Positions 8,983 through 18,799 of a stretch of 64,000 nucleotides of DNA are shown piece by piece. Source of the DNA: Pontibacter akesuensis (GTDB lineage: Bacteria > Bacteroidota > Bacteroidia > Cytophagales > Hymenobacteraceae); the NCBI RefSeq assembly GCF_001611675.1, contig NZ_CP014766.1, positions 2,666,001 to 2,730,000 on the forward strand, in the 5' to 3' direction. Made by a program: the position numbers and the translations under genes. Positions within the stretch are counted from its first letter, which is position 1. Each line of letters starts with the position of its first letter. The notes beneath the pieces were generated by a model, which was given only the letters and a program-made list of their open reading frames with translations, did not search any database and was not told the origin of the DNA.

Positions 8983-10977
8983 ATGAGACATAAGCTTTTA
9001 ACTACACTTGCCCTTGCCGCAGGCCTGCTTACGGCCTCAGAAGAAAGCTTTGCACAGCAGAGCCAGGTCTTCACGGTAAAGGCAAATGAAATACAGGCAG
9101 AAGTTGCGCCAACTATGTGGGGTGTCTTCTTCGAAGATATTAACCTGGGGGCAGACGGCGGCATATACGCGGAGCTGGTAAAAAACCGCTCATTTGAGTT
9201 TAAAACGCCCATGATGGGCTGGAAAGAAGAGAAAAGAGGCGGAGCCGAAGGAACCTTGCTGGTGCACAACAGAGGTGCTGCCCAGTTGGGCAATCCGCGT
9301 TTCCTGCGCGTGGCAGTAAAGTCAGACCAGGGCGAATATGGCCTTTCTAACGAAGGCTTTCGTGGCATGGGTGTTAAAAAAGGAGACAAGTATAACTTCT
9401 ATGTGCTGGCACGCCAGCTCAGCGATGCCAAGATTGGGTTGGTTGTGGAACTGGTAGACCAGAAGGGGGAGCGCATCGGTACGGCAACCGTAACACCGGA
9501 AGGCAAGGATTGGAAAGAATACAAAGCCACTATAACCGCAACGGCCACAGACCCTAAGGCACAGTTGCTTGTGCTGGCAAAGGGCAGAGGAGAAGTGGAC
9601 CTGGACATGATCTCGCTGTTCCCGGAAAAAACCTGGAAGAACCGCCCGAAAGGCATGCGCCCGGACATGGTGCAATTGCTTGCTGATATGAAGCCGGGCT
9701 TTTTCCGGTTTCCGGGAGGCTGCATCGTGGAGGGTCGCACATTGGACGAGCGATTTCAGTGGAAAAAAACCATTGGGCCCATCGAAACAAGGGAGCTGAC
9801 CGTAAACCGCTGGAACACAGAGTTTGGCCATCGCCTGACACCCGATTACTTCCAGTCTTTCGGCTTAGGATTCTTTGAGTACTTCCAGTTGGCGGAAGAC
9901 ATGGGGGCGGAACCATTGCCGATCCTGAACTGTGGCATGGCCTGCCAGTTTAACACGGCAGAAGTAGTGCCCATGGCGCAACTGGATACGTATATACAGG
10001 ACGCACTCGACCTGATCGAGTTTGCGAATGGTTCCGTGGAGACTCCCTGGGGTAAAAAGCGCGCCGAGATGGGGCATCCTGAGCCTTTTAACATGAAATA
10101 CATAGGGGTGGGCAACGAACAGTGGGGAGAGCAGTACGTGGAGCGTTACAAGGCGTTTGCCAAGGTGCTGACCGAGAAGCACCCCGAAATACAGCTGATT
10201 ACTACCACGGGCCCCTTTCCTGATGGAAAGGAGTTCGACTACCTGAACACCACCCTGCGCAGCATGAAAGATGCCCGCGTAGATATAATTGATGAGCATT
10301 ATTACCGTGCGCCAGAGTGGTTCCGAGAGAACGCCACCCGCTATGACAGCTACGACCGCAACGGACCCAAAATATTTGCAGGCGAATACGCTTCCCAAAC
10401 GGTAGCCATCGCCAGCCCGGATAACAAGAACAACTGGAACGGCGCGATGTCGGAGGCAGCCTTTATGACGGGGCTGGAGCGCAATGCCGGCGTAGTGGTT
10501 ATGGCCTCCTATGCACCCCTTTTTGCGCACATAGAAGGTTGGCAGTGGACCCCGGACATGATCTGGGTGGATAACCTTCGCTCGTTTGGTACACCTAACT
10601 ACCAGGTACAAAAGTTATTCTCCACGAACAGCGGGACGCACGTAGTGCCCGTGTTGCGCAACAACAAGCCGGTAACGGGCCAGGATGGAACTTACGCCTC
10701 GGCCACAATTGATAAGGCCACAAACGAATTGATCCTGAAGATAGTAAATACCTCTGATAGACCTCAGCAGGGCGAGTTTGTGGTGGATGGGGTAAAGAAA
10801 CTGCAGCAGAAAGGAACGGTTACGGTTTTACAAAGCGACAACCTGAACCAGGAGAACACTTTTGAGAATCCGGATGCCATCAGCCCAAAACAGCAGCAGA
10901 TACAGGTGAAAGACAAGAAAATTAAGCTGCCCATGAAGCCATACTCGGTCAATGTAGTCAGGGTGAAAATGTCTTAG
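8983..10977 (+). CDS. Alpha-L-arabinofuranosidase, GH51 with N-terminal beta-sandwich
   Basis: A 664-residue exported retaining arabinofuranosidase; signal peptide ends near Ala24 (ESFAQQ). It is longer than the other GH51 here because a jelly-roll, CBM-like domain (about 75-215) is inserted between the N-terminal strand (WGVFFEDINLGADGG) and the catalytic barrel. Barrel motifs: FRFPGGCIVEG near 241, acid/base Glu379 in GVGNEQWG, nucleophile Glu468 in FAGEYAS. A C-terminal beta-domain closes the protein. This architecture is typical of enzymes acting on branched arabinan or arabinoxylan side chains. It is a single gene with its own AraR-like promoter and a terminator-like hairpin downstream. 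Confidence 0.95.
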   Translation: MRHKLLTTLALAAGLLTASEESFAQQSQVFTVKANEIQAEVAPTMWGVFFEDINLGADGGIYAELVKNRSFEFKTPMMGWKEEKRGGAEGTLLVHNRGAAQLGNPRFLRVAVKSDQGEYGLSNEGFRGMGVKKGDKYNFYVLARQLSDAKIGLVVELVDQKGERIGTATVTPEGKDWKEYKATITATATDPKAQLLVLAKGRGEVDLDMISLFPEKTWKNRPKGMRPDMVQLLADMKPGFFRFPGGCIVEGRTLDERFQWKKTIGPIETRELTVNRWNTEFGHRLTPDYFQSFGLGFFEYFQLAEDMGAEPLPILNCGMACQFNTAEVVPMAQLDTYIQDALDLIEFANGSVETPWGKKRAEMGHPEPFNMKYIGVGNEQWGEQYVERYKAFAKVLTEKHPEIQLITTTGPFPDGKEFDYLNTTLRSMKDARVDIIDEHYYRAPEWFRENATRYDSYDRNGPKIFAGEYASQTVAIASPDNKNNWNGAMSEAAFMTGLERNAGVVVMASYAPLFAHIEGWQWTPDMIWVDNLRSFGTPNYQVQKLFSTNSGTHVVPVLRNNKPVTGQDGTYASATIDKATNELILKIVNTSDRPQQGEFVVDGVKKLQQKGTVTVLQSDNLNQENTFENPDAISPKQQQIQVKDKKIKLPMKPYSVNVVRVKMS

Positions 10978-11019
10978 ACCCATGGCACGCCTTCCGGTGA
11001 AGAAAAGTGTGCCATGGGT
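10978..11019 (+). terminator. Terminator-like hairpin after GH51
   Basis: An 11-bp perfect stem (10978-10988 with 11009-11019) with a 20-nt loop starts at the stop codon; only a short T-rich stretch (TTCTT) follows. Confidence 0.6.
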
Positions 11020-11067
11020 TCTTACCATTGCCAGAAGTGAAGGAGAGGGGTTCGGCGGGTGGAATAA

Positions 11068-11099
11068 TACAACTAAAGTGATTAATCACTTTAGTTGTA
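11068..11099. promoter_or_regulatory. Perfect 32-bp palindrome upstream of susC
   Basis: Bases 11068-11083 are the exact reverse complement of 11084-11099, with no spacer. The centre contains TGATTAATCACT, shared with the promoter region at 8791-8802. There is no T-tract, so an operator for a dimeric regulator (or a strong cruciform) is more likely than a terminator. It lies 260 bp ahead of susC. Confidence 0.6.
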
Positions 11100-11358
11100 A
11101 GCGGAAGGTTGGAAGCGGCACTTGCCCGAGGTGAAGTTTAAGCACCTGAAAAGTTTAAAATTAATGAGTATGCATAAAAGCGTCATCCTTACAGGAGTTG
11201 ATGTTGCTATATAGAATTCTCCGGTTCTGCTCCTGGCATGGAGTGGATATAAATTGTGCAGCACTGAATAGAATTGCTTCACGCTGAAAGACTGGCTTGC
11301 TGCCAGGAAATCAAGCTGAAGCAATCTGGATTAATAAACTACTCACTAATAAAACTAC
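11100..11358 (+). other. susC leader region
   Basis: No coding gene is supported. No full TAnnTTTG box was found here, so the susC promoter position is uncertain. Confidence 0.35.
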
Positions 11359-14300
11359 ATGATGAAACCTTTCCGCAAAATTACGCTACTGGCGCCAGTA
11401 GTACTATGTGCCGGGCTGCAGCTGCCTGTACATGCGAAGGCGCTAACAGCTATGTCATGGCCAATGCCGGCCAGGAGCTTTGCCATATCTGAGCAGCACT
11501 TAGGCATAAGTCCTTACCTGGCACCGCCGGCTTCCAAACGGCCAACAAACCAAGTTATCTTCGCATCTGCCGCTAAAGGCAAGAAGGCAGTCGCTATTAC
11601 CGTATCAGGCAGGGTAACAGGAGAAGACGGCACTGGCTTACCCGGTGTAAGTGTGGCTGTAAAAGGCACAAGTATAGGCACCATTACCGATGCCAGTGGC
11701 AGCTATTCACTAACAGTGCCCGATGGCCAGGAGAACGGCACACTCGCTTTTTCCTACATTGGCTACGCCACACAGGAGGTGCCGATTAACAACAGAAGCA
11801 CCATTAATGTGCAGCTGGAGGGAGACGTGGAGGCACTGCAGGAGGTCGTGGTTATCGGTTACCAGACAATTGAGAAAAAGGACCTGACCGGTGCAGCCTC
11901 TGTTATCAGTCCTGAAGCCGCTAACCGCGTAACGGCCGCTACTGTGGCAGAATCCATTCAGGGTTTGGCGCCAGGGGTTACCGTGCGTAACTCGGGCCGC
12001 CCGGGAGCAGGCGCAGCCATCGATATCCGCGGGGTAGCCAGCTTTACCAACACCAACCCGCTCTATGTAATTGATGGGATGATCGCAGATGCAACCCCAA
12101 CCATCAACCCGAACGACATCGAGTCCATACAAATTCTAAAAGATGCCTCTGCGGCGGCCATTTATGGTTCCAGGGCCGGTAACGGTGTAATTATTATCAC
12201 CACTAAAAAAGGAAAAGCAGGTCCGGCCAAAGTTGGCGTTTCCGTGAAATATGGCGTGCAGCAGCTTCCTAAGCTGTGGGATGTAATGAACTCGGAAGAG
12301 TTTGCAGCCACACAGCGGCAGCAGTACGAGAACTCTGGCGCCACACCACCGGCCAGTGTTACCGTTACGCCTCCGGCAGGTTACAACGATGTGAGACACT
12401 GGACGCGTACCGATACAGACTGGCAGGATGAGGCAACACAACTAGGTACACTGTCCGACTACAATGTCACCTTGTCGGGTGGAGGTGAGGCGGGTAACTA
12501 CCTTATTTCCGGTTCATACTTCACAAACGAAGGTGTTGTTGTGGGCAACGAGTTCGACAGAGTCAGTTTGCGTGTAAATACCCAGGGAACGAAAGGCAGG
12601 GTTACATTTGGTGAAAACCTGGTGTTGACACATTCGTGGGAGGAGCGCCCTCTGTTGGGAAACGCTTTTTATGATATGCCACAGTTGCTGCCGGTTATCC
12701 CGGTGAGTGATCCAAGCCTTGCCACTCCGGGCAGCCCAGGAGGCTGGGGCATCGGCGACCAGACAGCTGCTCCTGTTTACGCCTGGAACTACCTGGCCAT
12801 GACAGAGCTGTTTAACTCCACGCACAAGTATTCCCGACTGGTAGGAAACGCCTTTGCCGATGTAGAGCTGTTTGATTGGCTGAGCTACCGGTTTAACGCT
12901 GGTTTGGATGCGGGTTTCGATTACCACCAGAACGTTCGAACACCAGGAAACTGGGTGCTGGCCCAGGCGTTTGAGCCAAGCCACGTGTACCAGGATCGCC
13001 AGAGCTTCCACTCCATGCTTTTTGAGCATACCCTGAACTTCAACAAGAATTTTGACCGCCATAACATTAATGGTGTAGTGGGATATACCCGCCAGTGGAC
13101 GACCAGGGATAGAATGGAAGCCAGACGTAACGAACTCGTGAACTTTGGCGGTGAGTACCTGACGCCCATCAGCTCTGCCATTGGCGATCAGTCGTCGGAA
13201 GGAAGAGTGCTGGAAGACTACCGCATTAATGGAACGCTGGGCAGGTTAAACTATACGTTTGATGACAAGTACCTGATTACCCTTACCGGACGCTACGACC
13301 AGGACTCCCGCTTTGGCGCTGACAACAGAAGTAAGTTCTTCCCCTCTGTAGCCTTGGGCTGGAGAATTAGTGAAGAAGAATTTCTTAATGCACCTTGGCT
13401 TTCTGACTTGAAGCTGCGTGCTTCTTACGGACAATTGGGTATCGCCACGGTAGGATCATGGGATTATATAGGTGTAATCAACAACAACCCACGCGTGGTA
13501 TTTGGGCCGAACAATGATATTATAAACGTAGGCGCTTACCAGGCAAGTCTCGTTAACCCCGACCTGGGATGGGAAATCAGAACCTCTCAGAACTTCGGTT
13601 TAGACGCAGCTTTATTCAACAATAAAGTTCTGGTGACAGCCGAGTACTACTACTCCCTGTCTGAGGATGTGCTGGCGCGCCTGCCAATACCATTCTACAC
13701 AGGTAACCTGGGCGGTGATCCATTCGTGAACGCGGCCTCCATCAGCAACCGCGGCGTTGAATTCAGCGCTACCTACCGCAGCACAGCGAACGCTTTCAAA
13801 TGGGACGTGTCAGGAAACTTCACCACCATCAAAAACAGAGTAGAGGATGTGGGTAACCTGGGCGAAGGAATAAACTACCTGCAGCTTGGCGCCACGCGAA
13901 CACAGATTGGCAGGGGCATCGGCGAGTGGTTTGTAGTGAAAACAGACGGTATTTTCCAGAGTGAGGAGGAAGTGCTGAACCACACCAACTCAAACGGAGA
14001 CGTTATTCAGCCCTTCTCCAAGCCAGGTGATATTCGTTTTGTGGACCTGAACGATGACGGCCAGATCAGCGACGACGACCGTACGTTTGCCGGCTCTCCT
14101 TGGCCAACACTGCAAACAGGTGCTCAGTTTAATGCATCGTACGGAGGCTTTACCTTCAACCTGCAGCTGGTAGGCGTGTTTGGGCAGACCGTTTTCAACG
14201 ACGTGAGAAGAATTCTTGATTCGTACGAGAACACCAACTTCCGAAGCGACATTAGCCCATGGACACCAACCAACACCAATACATCAGATCCAAGACTGGC

Positions 14301-14604
14301 CCGAACCACAGAGCAGGGTGTGGCGCTGAACAACCGCTACGCCAGCGACCGCTGGTTAGAGGATGCTTCATATGTACGCATTCGTAACATAGAGATTGGA
14401 TACGACCTGCCGGCAACATTCCTTAGCCGCATGCATACCAACAACGCGCGTGTATTTATTAGTGGGCAAAACCTGCTGACCTTTACAGGATACTCAGGGC
14501 TAGACCCGGATGTAACAGGTGTAGGCCTTCTGGAGAGAGGACTGGACGCCGGAAACTGGCCAGCCAGCCGTGTGTATTCAGTTGGTTTGAACTTTGAGTT
14601 TTAG
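11359..14604 (+). CDS. SusC/RagA-family TonB-linked outer-membrane transporter
   Basis: Imports oligosaccharides, here presumably arabino-oligosaccharides, across the outer membrane using TonB energy. 1081 residues. After a signal peptide there is an unusual stretch of about 50 residues. A carboxypeptidase-regulatory-like (CNA-B) domain follows (VSGRVTGEDGTGLPGVSVAV, about 83-155), then the plug domain with the SusC signature (LYVIDGM near 237, SIQILKDASAAAIYGSRAG near 255-275), and a 22-strand barrel ending in Phe (GLNFEF). No long TonB-box segment can be assigned. Start: tandem ATG ATG at 11359/11362. The partner SusD starts 25 bp downstream. Confidence 0.95.
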   Translation: MMKPFRKITLLAPVVLCAGLQLPVHAKALTAMSWPMPARSFAISEQHLGISPYLAPPASKRPTNQVIFASAAKGKKAVAITVSGRVTGEDGTGLPGVSVAVKGTSIGTITDASGSYSLTVPDGQENGTLAFSYIGYATQEVPINNRSTINVQLEGDVEALQEVVVIGYQTIEKKDLTGAASVISPEAANRVTAATVAESIQGLAPGVTVRNSGRPGAGAAIDIRGVASFTNTNPLYVIDGMIADATPTINPNDIESIQILKDASAAAIYGSRAGNGVIIITTKKGKAGPAKVGVSVKYGVQQLPKLWDVMNSEEFAATQRQQYENSGATPPASVTVTPPAGYNDVRHWTRTDTDWQDEATQLGTLSDYNVTLSGGGEAGNYLISGSYFTNEGVVVGNEFDRVSLRVNTQGTKGRVTFGENLVLTHSWEERPLLGNAFYDMPQLLPVIPVSDPSLATPGSPGGWGIGDQTAAPVYAWNYLAMTELFNSTHKYSRLVGNAFADVELFDWLSYRFNAGLDAGFDYHQNVRTPGNWVLAQAFEPSHVYQDRQSFHSMLFEHTLNFNKNFDRHNINGVVGYTRQWTTRDRMEARRNELVNFGGEYLTPISSAIGDQSSEGRVLEDYRINGTLGRLNYTFDDKYLITLTGRYDQDSRFGADNRSKFFPSVALGWRISEEEFLNAPWLSDLKLRASYGQLGIATVGSWDYIGVINNNPRVVFGPNNDIINVGAYQASLVNPDLGWEIRTSQNFGLDAALFNNKVLVTAEYYYSLSEDVLARLPIPFYTGNLGGDPFVNAASISNRGVEFSATYRSTANAFKWDVSGNFTTIKNRVEDVGNLGEGINYLQLGATRTQIGRGIGEWFVVKTDGIFQSEEEVLNHTNSNGDVIQPFSKPGDIRFVDLNDDGQISDDDRTFAGSPWPTLQTGAQFNASYGGFTFNLQLVGVFGQTVFNDVRRILDSYENTNFRSDISPWTPTNTNTSDPRLARTTEQGVALNNRYASDRWLEDASYVRIRNIEIGYDLPATFLSRMHTNNARVFISGQNLLTFTGYSGLDPDVTGVGLLERGLDAGNWPASRVYSVGLNFEF

Positions 14605-14628
14605 CACTTATCAAGAAAGAATTTCTTT

Positions 14629-16173
14629 ATGAAAAAGATACTATATTTTGCGTTGGCAGCCGGATTAACTTTATCCAGCTGTGAGCAAGACCTGGATATT
14701 GTGAATCCGAATTCCCCTACCACTGTTCAGTTCTGGCAGAACGCCACAGATGCGCAGCAGGGGGTGAATGCCATCTACAGTACCCTGCACCGGGGGCCGA
14801 TTGTGCTCTGGCAGTGGTTTTACTACACGGTGCGCTCTGATGAGGCTTTTAGCAGAAGCCCACGAATTGACATCCAGAACAACATGGATAAATTCCTGAT
14901 CACCGACTATAACTTCGGTGAGACGAACTGGGTGTACGGTGATAACTACATCGGTATTTTCCGTGCCAACCAGGCGTTGGCTAACATCCCGGAGATTGAG
15001 ATGGACGAGAGCCTGAAGGCGCGTTTACTGGCAGAGGCAAAATTCTTCAGAGGCTTCTTCTACTACAACCTGGCCAGCCTGTACGGCAATGTTCCTATTA
15101 TCCTGGAGCCGTCTACCCCAACGCTTTTGCCTCCAAACTCAACTCAGCAGGAGGTTTACGCACAGGCCGCACAGGACCTGACAGAGGCCGCAGCAGTATT
15201 GCCGCTTTCATACTCAGGCGAGAATGTAGGCCGCGTAACGAAGGGGGCAGCCAATGCACTACTGGCAAAAGTATACATGCAGCAACGAAACTACCAGGCA
15301 GCCCTGGAACCGTTACAGTGGCTGGTGGAAGGAGAAGGAAGCCAAGTGTATGGTTTGATGGAAAATTACCGCGATAACTTCCTGTCCACAACCGAAAATA
15401 ACAAAGAATCGGTGTTTGAGTGGCAGTTCGCTACAAACGAGTCGGAGTTCACGGACAATGACGTGCAGACGCCAAACCAGAACTACGGTTCGCCGCTTGC
15501 CCAGTTTATAGGACCGGCAAACGTAGGATTCTCTGACGCGGAAGTGCACCGTTGGGTAATCAATGAGTTTCATAAAGAAGAAACAGTAACCGGGCAGCGT
15601 GACCCTCGCCTGGCAGCTTCCATCTTCTTCGACTCCACCGATGTGAGAGGACCGGAGTTCTCGATGATCTACGGGCAAACGTTCGCACAGCGTTACGGAC
15701 CGACCGACAACAGGGCCTGGTTCAGAAAATTCGCTAACGATGCCGAGCCTGGCCGTACCGGAGAAGGCTTCCGATCTGCAAACAACTACCGCTTTATCCG
15801 ATACTCTGATGTGCTGCTGATGTACGCAGAAACACTGAATGCACTCGGAAGAACACAGGAAGCGTACCAGTACGTGGACAGAGTAAGGCAAAGAGTAGGA
15901 TTGGCGCCACTATCAGTTGTAAAACCTAACCTAAGCCAGGCCGCTTTCCTGCAGCAAATCATGCACGAGCGGGTAACCGAGCTGTCAGGCGAAGGCCACC
16001 GTTGGAACGACCTGGCACGCTGGGGCTTCTTTGAGAGTCAGGCTGCTGTAAATGTGCTGGCGCAGCGGGATCCTGCTTTCAATACTTTCGAAGTGGGAAC
16101 GCATGCATTGCTTCCGCTTCCGCAGCGGGATGTGGACATCAACCCGAACTTAGTCCAGAACCCAGGTTACTAA
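14629..16173 (+). CDS. SusD/RagB-family substrate-binding lipoprotein
   Basis: The surface lipoprotein lid of the SusC channel; binds the glycan before import. 514 residues with lipobox LTLSSC (Cys18) and the conserved start region VNPNSPTTVQFWQNATDAQQGVNA. TPR-like helices follow (LLAEAKFFRGFFYYNLASLYG near 128), and the C-terminal motif RHEL-like MHERVTELSGEGHRWNDLAR (about 445-464) is characteristic of RagB/SusD. The ligand cannot be read from the sequence, but the locus points to arabinan. Transcribed with susC; the pair is closed by the terminator at 16185-16238. Confidence 0.95.
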   Translation: MKKILYFALAAGLTLSSCEQDLDIVNPNSPTTVQFWQNATDAQQGVNAIYSTLHRGPIVLWQWFYYTVRSDEAFSRSPRIDIQNNMDKFLITDYNFGETNWVYGDNYIGIFRANQALANIPEIEMDESLKARLLAEAKFFRGFFYYNLASLYGNVPIILEPSTPTLLPPNSTQQEVYAQAAQDLTEAAAVLPLSYSGENVGRVTKGAANALLAKVYMQQRNYQAALEPLQWLVEGEGSQVYGLMENYRDNFLSTTENNKESVFEWQFATNESEFTDNDVQTPNQNYGSPLAQFIGPANVGFSDAEVHRWVINEFHKEETVTGQRDPRLAASIFFDSTDVRGPEFSMIYGQTFAQRYGPTDNRAWFRKFANDAEPGRTGEGFRSANNYRFIRYSDVLLMYAETLNALGRTQEAYQYVDRVRQRVGLAPLSVVKPNLSQAAFLQQIMHERVTELSGEGHRWNDLARWGFFESQAAVNVLAQRDPAFNTFEVGTHALLPLPQRDVDINPNLVQNPGY

Positions 16174-16184
16174 GTATAGCATTT

Positions 16185-16238
16185 AATCTCAGGGTCCTGA
16201 AGGTTGGTCAAACAACTCTCAGGACCCTGAGATTTTTT
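16185..16238 (+). terminator. Terminator after susCD
   Basis: A 16-bp perfect stem (16185-16200 with 16219-16234) with an 18-nt loop and a TTTTTT tract lies 12 bp after the susD stop. Confidence 0.9.
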
Positions 16239-16305
16239 GGTTAAGGGCACTTTGTTGGCAATGCGGAAGGCACAAGAGATAAAAATAGAAGGTAATTAGG
16301 CACAT

Positions 16306-17517
16306 ATGAAGTTACTCCAAAGCAAAATTTTTATAGTGCTGCTAAGTGGGCTGTTGCTGGTTTCCTGCAAAGAGGATTCAAAAACAGACCCGGATACCCC
16401 GGCCCCTATTACGAGTGCTCCCGACGACCTGCCACCGACGGACACCTCCACGCCCAACCTAACGATAACGTGGGAAGAAACGGCCGTGAAAGTGTCGCAT
16501 GACGTGTACTCGGCAGAGTATGGGCGGGCGCACCGGGTGAAAGGTGACACGGTGCTACTTACGTATCATTATGGCCCTTTGGGGAATGAATGGGATAACA
16601 TTGCCATCCGCAGAAGTATAGACGGTGGCGAAAACTGGTCCACTGCAGAAACGCTGATGGCCGACGATAATCCGAATTACTACGGCTTTTCCAACCCTGA
16701 ACTGATCACGCTTCAGAATGGCGACGTGCTTTTGGCTTATACAGGTCGCGGCAGGCCGGATGACAACGCACATGCCAACATCCAGATCCGCGTGAGTAAG
16801 GACCGGGGCTGGACTTTTGGACCACCACAGATTGTAACAACCGGACGCTCCTGGGAACCCGCCATGATCCAGCTGCCGGACGGCGAAATAGAGCTTTTTT
16901 ACTCCAGCGAAGCCAAGTGGTGGAGTGGCCCGGGCGATACAGCTGAGCAGCAGGAGATACTCATGGTGCGCTCCACGGATAATGGCGCTACCTGGTCGTA
17001 TCCTGTTCAGGTGGCTTATACTTCCGGAATGCGCGACGGCATGGCGGTGCCACTGGTGCTGCAGAACGGGAAGGGAATGGTGTTTCCGGTGGAGTCTGTT
17101 AACAACACGGCCTCGCCCTGGATTCTATGGTCTTCTATGGAGGCGCGTTGGGATTATGCCGGTGTAGGTACCATCCAAAATGAAAGGCGCTGGCTGGCTA
17201 CCCGGGCACCCATATGGGGCGGCGCTCCCTTCATCATTCAACTGCCTTCCGGCCAAACCGTGTTGTCGGTGCAGGACAGGGGCGGCAGAACGATCGGGTC
17301 GGACTGGAAAAAGAACACCATGCTGGTGCTGGTCGGAAACAGCGTAGCCAAGAACTTCTCAAACATCAGCTATCCCTGGCCGGGCCTGCCGGTAAATGAA
17401 GGGGCCTATTACAGCTCACTCTTTTTAAAGGACCCACAAACGCTGGTAATCATCACCACCCGAAACTATGCGAACGGGCACAGCGAAGTATACTGGAAGG
17501 AGGGGCACATACAATAG
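16306..17517 (+). CDS. Six-bladed beta-propeller glycosidase, probable GH93 exo-arabinanase
   Basis: A 403-residue lipoprotein (lipobox LLLVSC, Cys21) followed by a Pro/Thr/Asp linker. The protein is a sialidase-fold propeller with three Asp-box repeats (S-x-D-G-G-x-x-W type) near residues 104-111, 164-171 and 223-230. Generic annotation would be 'sialidase/BNR repeat', but sialidase Arg-triad motifs such as FRIP are not seen. GH93 exo-1,5-alpha-L-arabinanases have this fold and release arabinobiose from arabinan ends, which fits the locus. The GH93 assignment is inference from fold plus context. It begins a new transcript after the susCD terminator. Confidence 0.65.
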   Translation: MKLLQSKIFIVLLSGLLLVSCKEDSKTDPDTPAPITSAPDDLPPTDTSTPNLTITWEETAVKVSHDVYSAEYGRAHRVKGDTVLLTYHYGPLGNEWDNIAIRRSIDGGENWSTAETLMADDNPNYYGFSNPELITLQNGDVLLAYTGRGRPDDNAHANIQIRVSKDRGWTFGPPQIVTTGRSWEPAMIQLPDGEIELFYSSEAKWWSGPGDTAEQQEILMVRSTDNGATWSYPVQVAYTSGMRDGMAVPLVLQNGKGMVFPVESVNNTASPWILWSSMEARWDYAGVGTIQNERRWLATRAPIWGGAPFIIQLPSGQTVLSVQDRGGRTIGSDWKKNTMLVLVGNSVAKNFSNISYPWPGLPVNEGAYYSSLFLKDPQTLVIITTRNYANGHSEVYWKEGHIQ

Positions 17518-17596
17518 ACGCTGAAGCGCAAGTATGAATACAGCCCCGGTAACTGCGTGAGTATCATTTTTAGCTTCATAATTTAATAGCATAATC

Positions 17597-18745
17597 ATGA
17601 AGAAAATCTTTACACTTATGGCCTGTATCTGCTTTGCAGCAGGCGCTTTTGCACAGAAAGCAGGCAACTTTAACGGGCTTGAGATGGGCATGGGCAATAT
17701 TTACCGCCTGTCAGATGCCGAAACCCGCTCCATCAGCCCCGAGAACTTTACAGGAGAAAAAGGCAAGGGCGGCATGGCTACGCTGGAGGAGGGCGTGCAC
17801 GGCAAGCAGGCCCGCGAACTGGGGCAGGGATGGAAAGTGAATCCCTTCGTCTGGATAGAAGGCGGGCAGACCGTAACACTGGCAGATATTGAGGGACCCG
17901 GTGCGATTCAGCACATCTGGATGACACCGACCGGCAACTGGCGGCACACGATCCTGCGCTTTTACTGGGACAATGAAAAAGAACCGTCGATAGAGGTGCC
18001 GGTAGGAGACTTTTTCGGGATGGGGTGGGGCGAGTATGCACCGCTGAACTCACTGCCTATTGCGGTGAATCCGGGCAGCGCCTTCAACTCCTTCTGGCCG
18101 ATGCCCTTCCGCAAGAAGTGCCGCATTACGCTCGAAAACCTGAGCACCGACCGCATGAACGTGTTTTACCAGATCGACTATGCTTTAACAAAAGTACCTG
18201 ACGATGCGGCATACTTCCATGCACAGTTCAGGAGAAGCAACCCCACGCAAGGCGCCATCCATACCTTGATAGACGGCATTAAGGGCAAAGGGCACTATGT
18301 GGGCACCTATCTGGCCTGGCAGGTAAATAACAAAGGCTGGTGGGGCGAAGGCGAGATTAAGTTCTACATGGACGGCGATAAAAAATTCCCGACCATCAAC
18401 GGCACCGGGGCAGAGGATTACTTTCTGGGCTCCTACAACTTCGAGAATAAGAAGACGAATGAGTACGAGGAATACTCCACACCCTATGCCGGCCTGCACC
18501 AGGTGATTCGGCCCGATGGCCTGTACAACTCGCAGCAGCGCTTTGGCATGTACCGTTGGCACATCATGGACCCCATCCGTTTTGATAAAGATTTACGCGT
18601 AACAATACAGGACCTGGGTTGGAGAAGCGAGCACCGTTACCTGCAGCAGAAGTCAGACATCAGCTCGGTGGTGTACTGGTACCAAACCGAGCCGCACGCG
18701 CCGTTTCCAAAGCTTCCGTCTAAAAACGAGCTGGAGGTGATATAA
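17597..18745 (+). CDS. DUF2961 (GH172-like) exported enzyme
   Basis: A 382-residue secreted protein; signal peptide MKKIFTLMACICFAAGAFAQ. The whole mature region is DUF2961, recognised by GPGAIQHIWMTP (about 95-106), the VPVGDFFGMGWG segment, and INGTGAEDYFLGSYNF (about 268-283) with its conserved Glu-Asp. DUF2961 is now family GH172, whose studied members act on alpha-D-fructofuranosides and on D-arabinan as exo-alpha-D-arabinofuranosidases. Activity on an L-arabinan breakdown product or side chain is inferred from the neighbourhood only. It is 79 bp after the GH93-like gene and 54 bp before the GH2 gene, probably one operon. Confidence 0.8.
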   Translation: MKKIFTLMACICFAAGAFAQKAGNFNGLEMGMGNIYRLSDAETRSISPENFTGEKGKGGMATLEEGVHGKQARELGQGWKVNPFVWIEGGQTVTLADIEGPGAIQHIWMTPTGNWRHTILRFYWDNEKEPSIEVPVGDFFGMGWGEYAPLNSLPIAVNPGSAFNSFWPMPFRKKCRITLENLSTDRMNVFYQIDYALTKVPDDAAYFHAQFRRSNPTQGAIHTLIDGIKGKGHYVGTYLAWQVNNKGWWGEGEIKFYMDGDKKFPTINGTGAEDYFLGSYNFENKKTNEYEEYSTPYAGLHQVIRPDGLYNSQQRFGMYRWHIMDPIRFDKDLRVTIQDLGWRSEHRYLQQKSDISSVVYWYQTEPHAPFPKLPSKNELEVI

Positions 18746-18799
18746 GGTCGGTGCAAGTATAAAACGAATCTTGCCTTTACAAGCTAACCACATTTGTAC

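Noticed and set aside
16306..17517. Sialidase (GH33)
   Set aside because: Asp-boxes are shared by several propeller families; the sialidase FRIP/Arg-triad pattern was not seen and the locus concerns arabinan.
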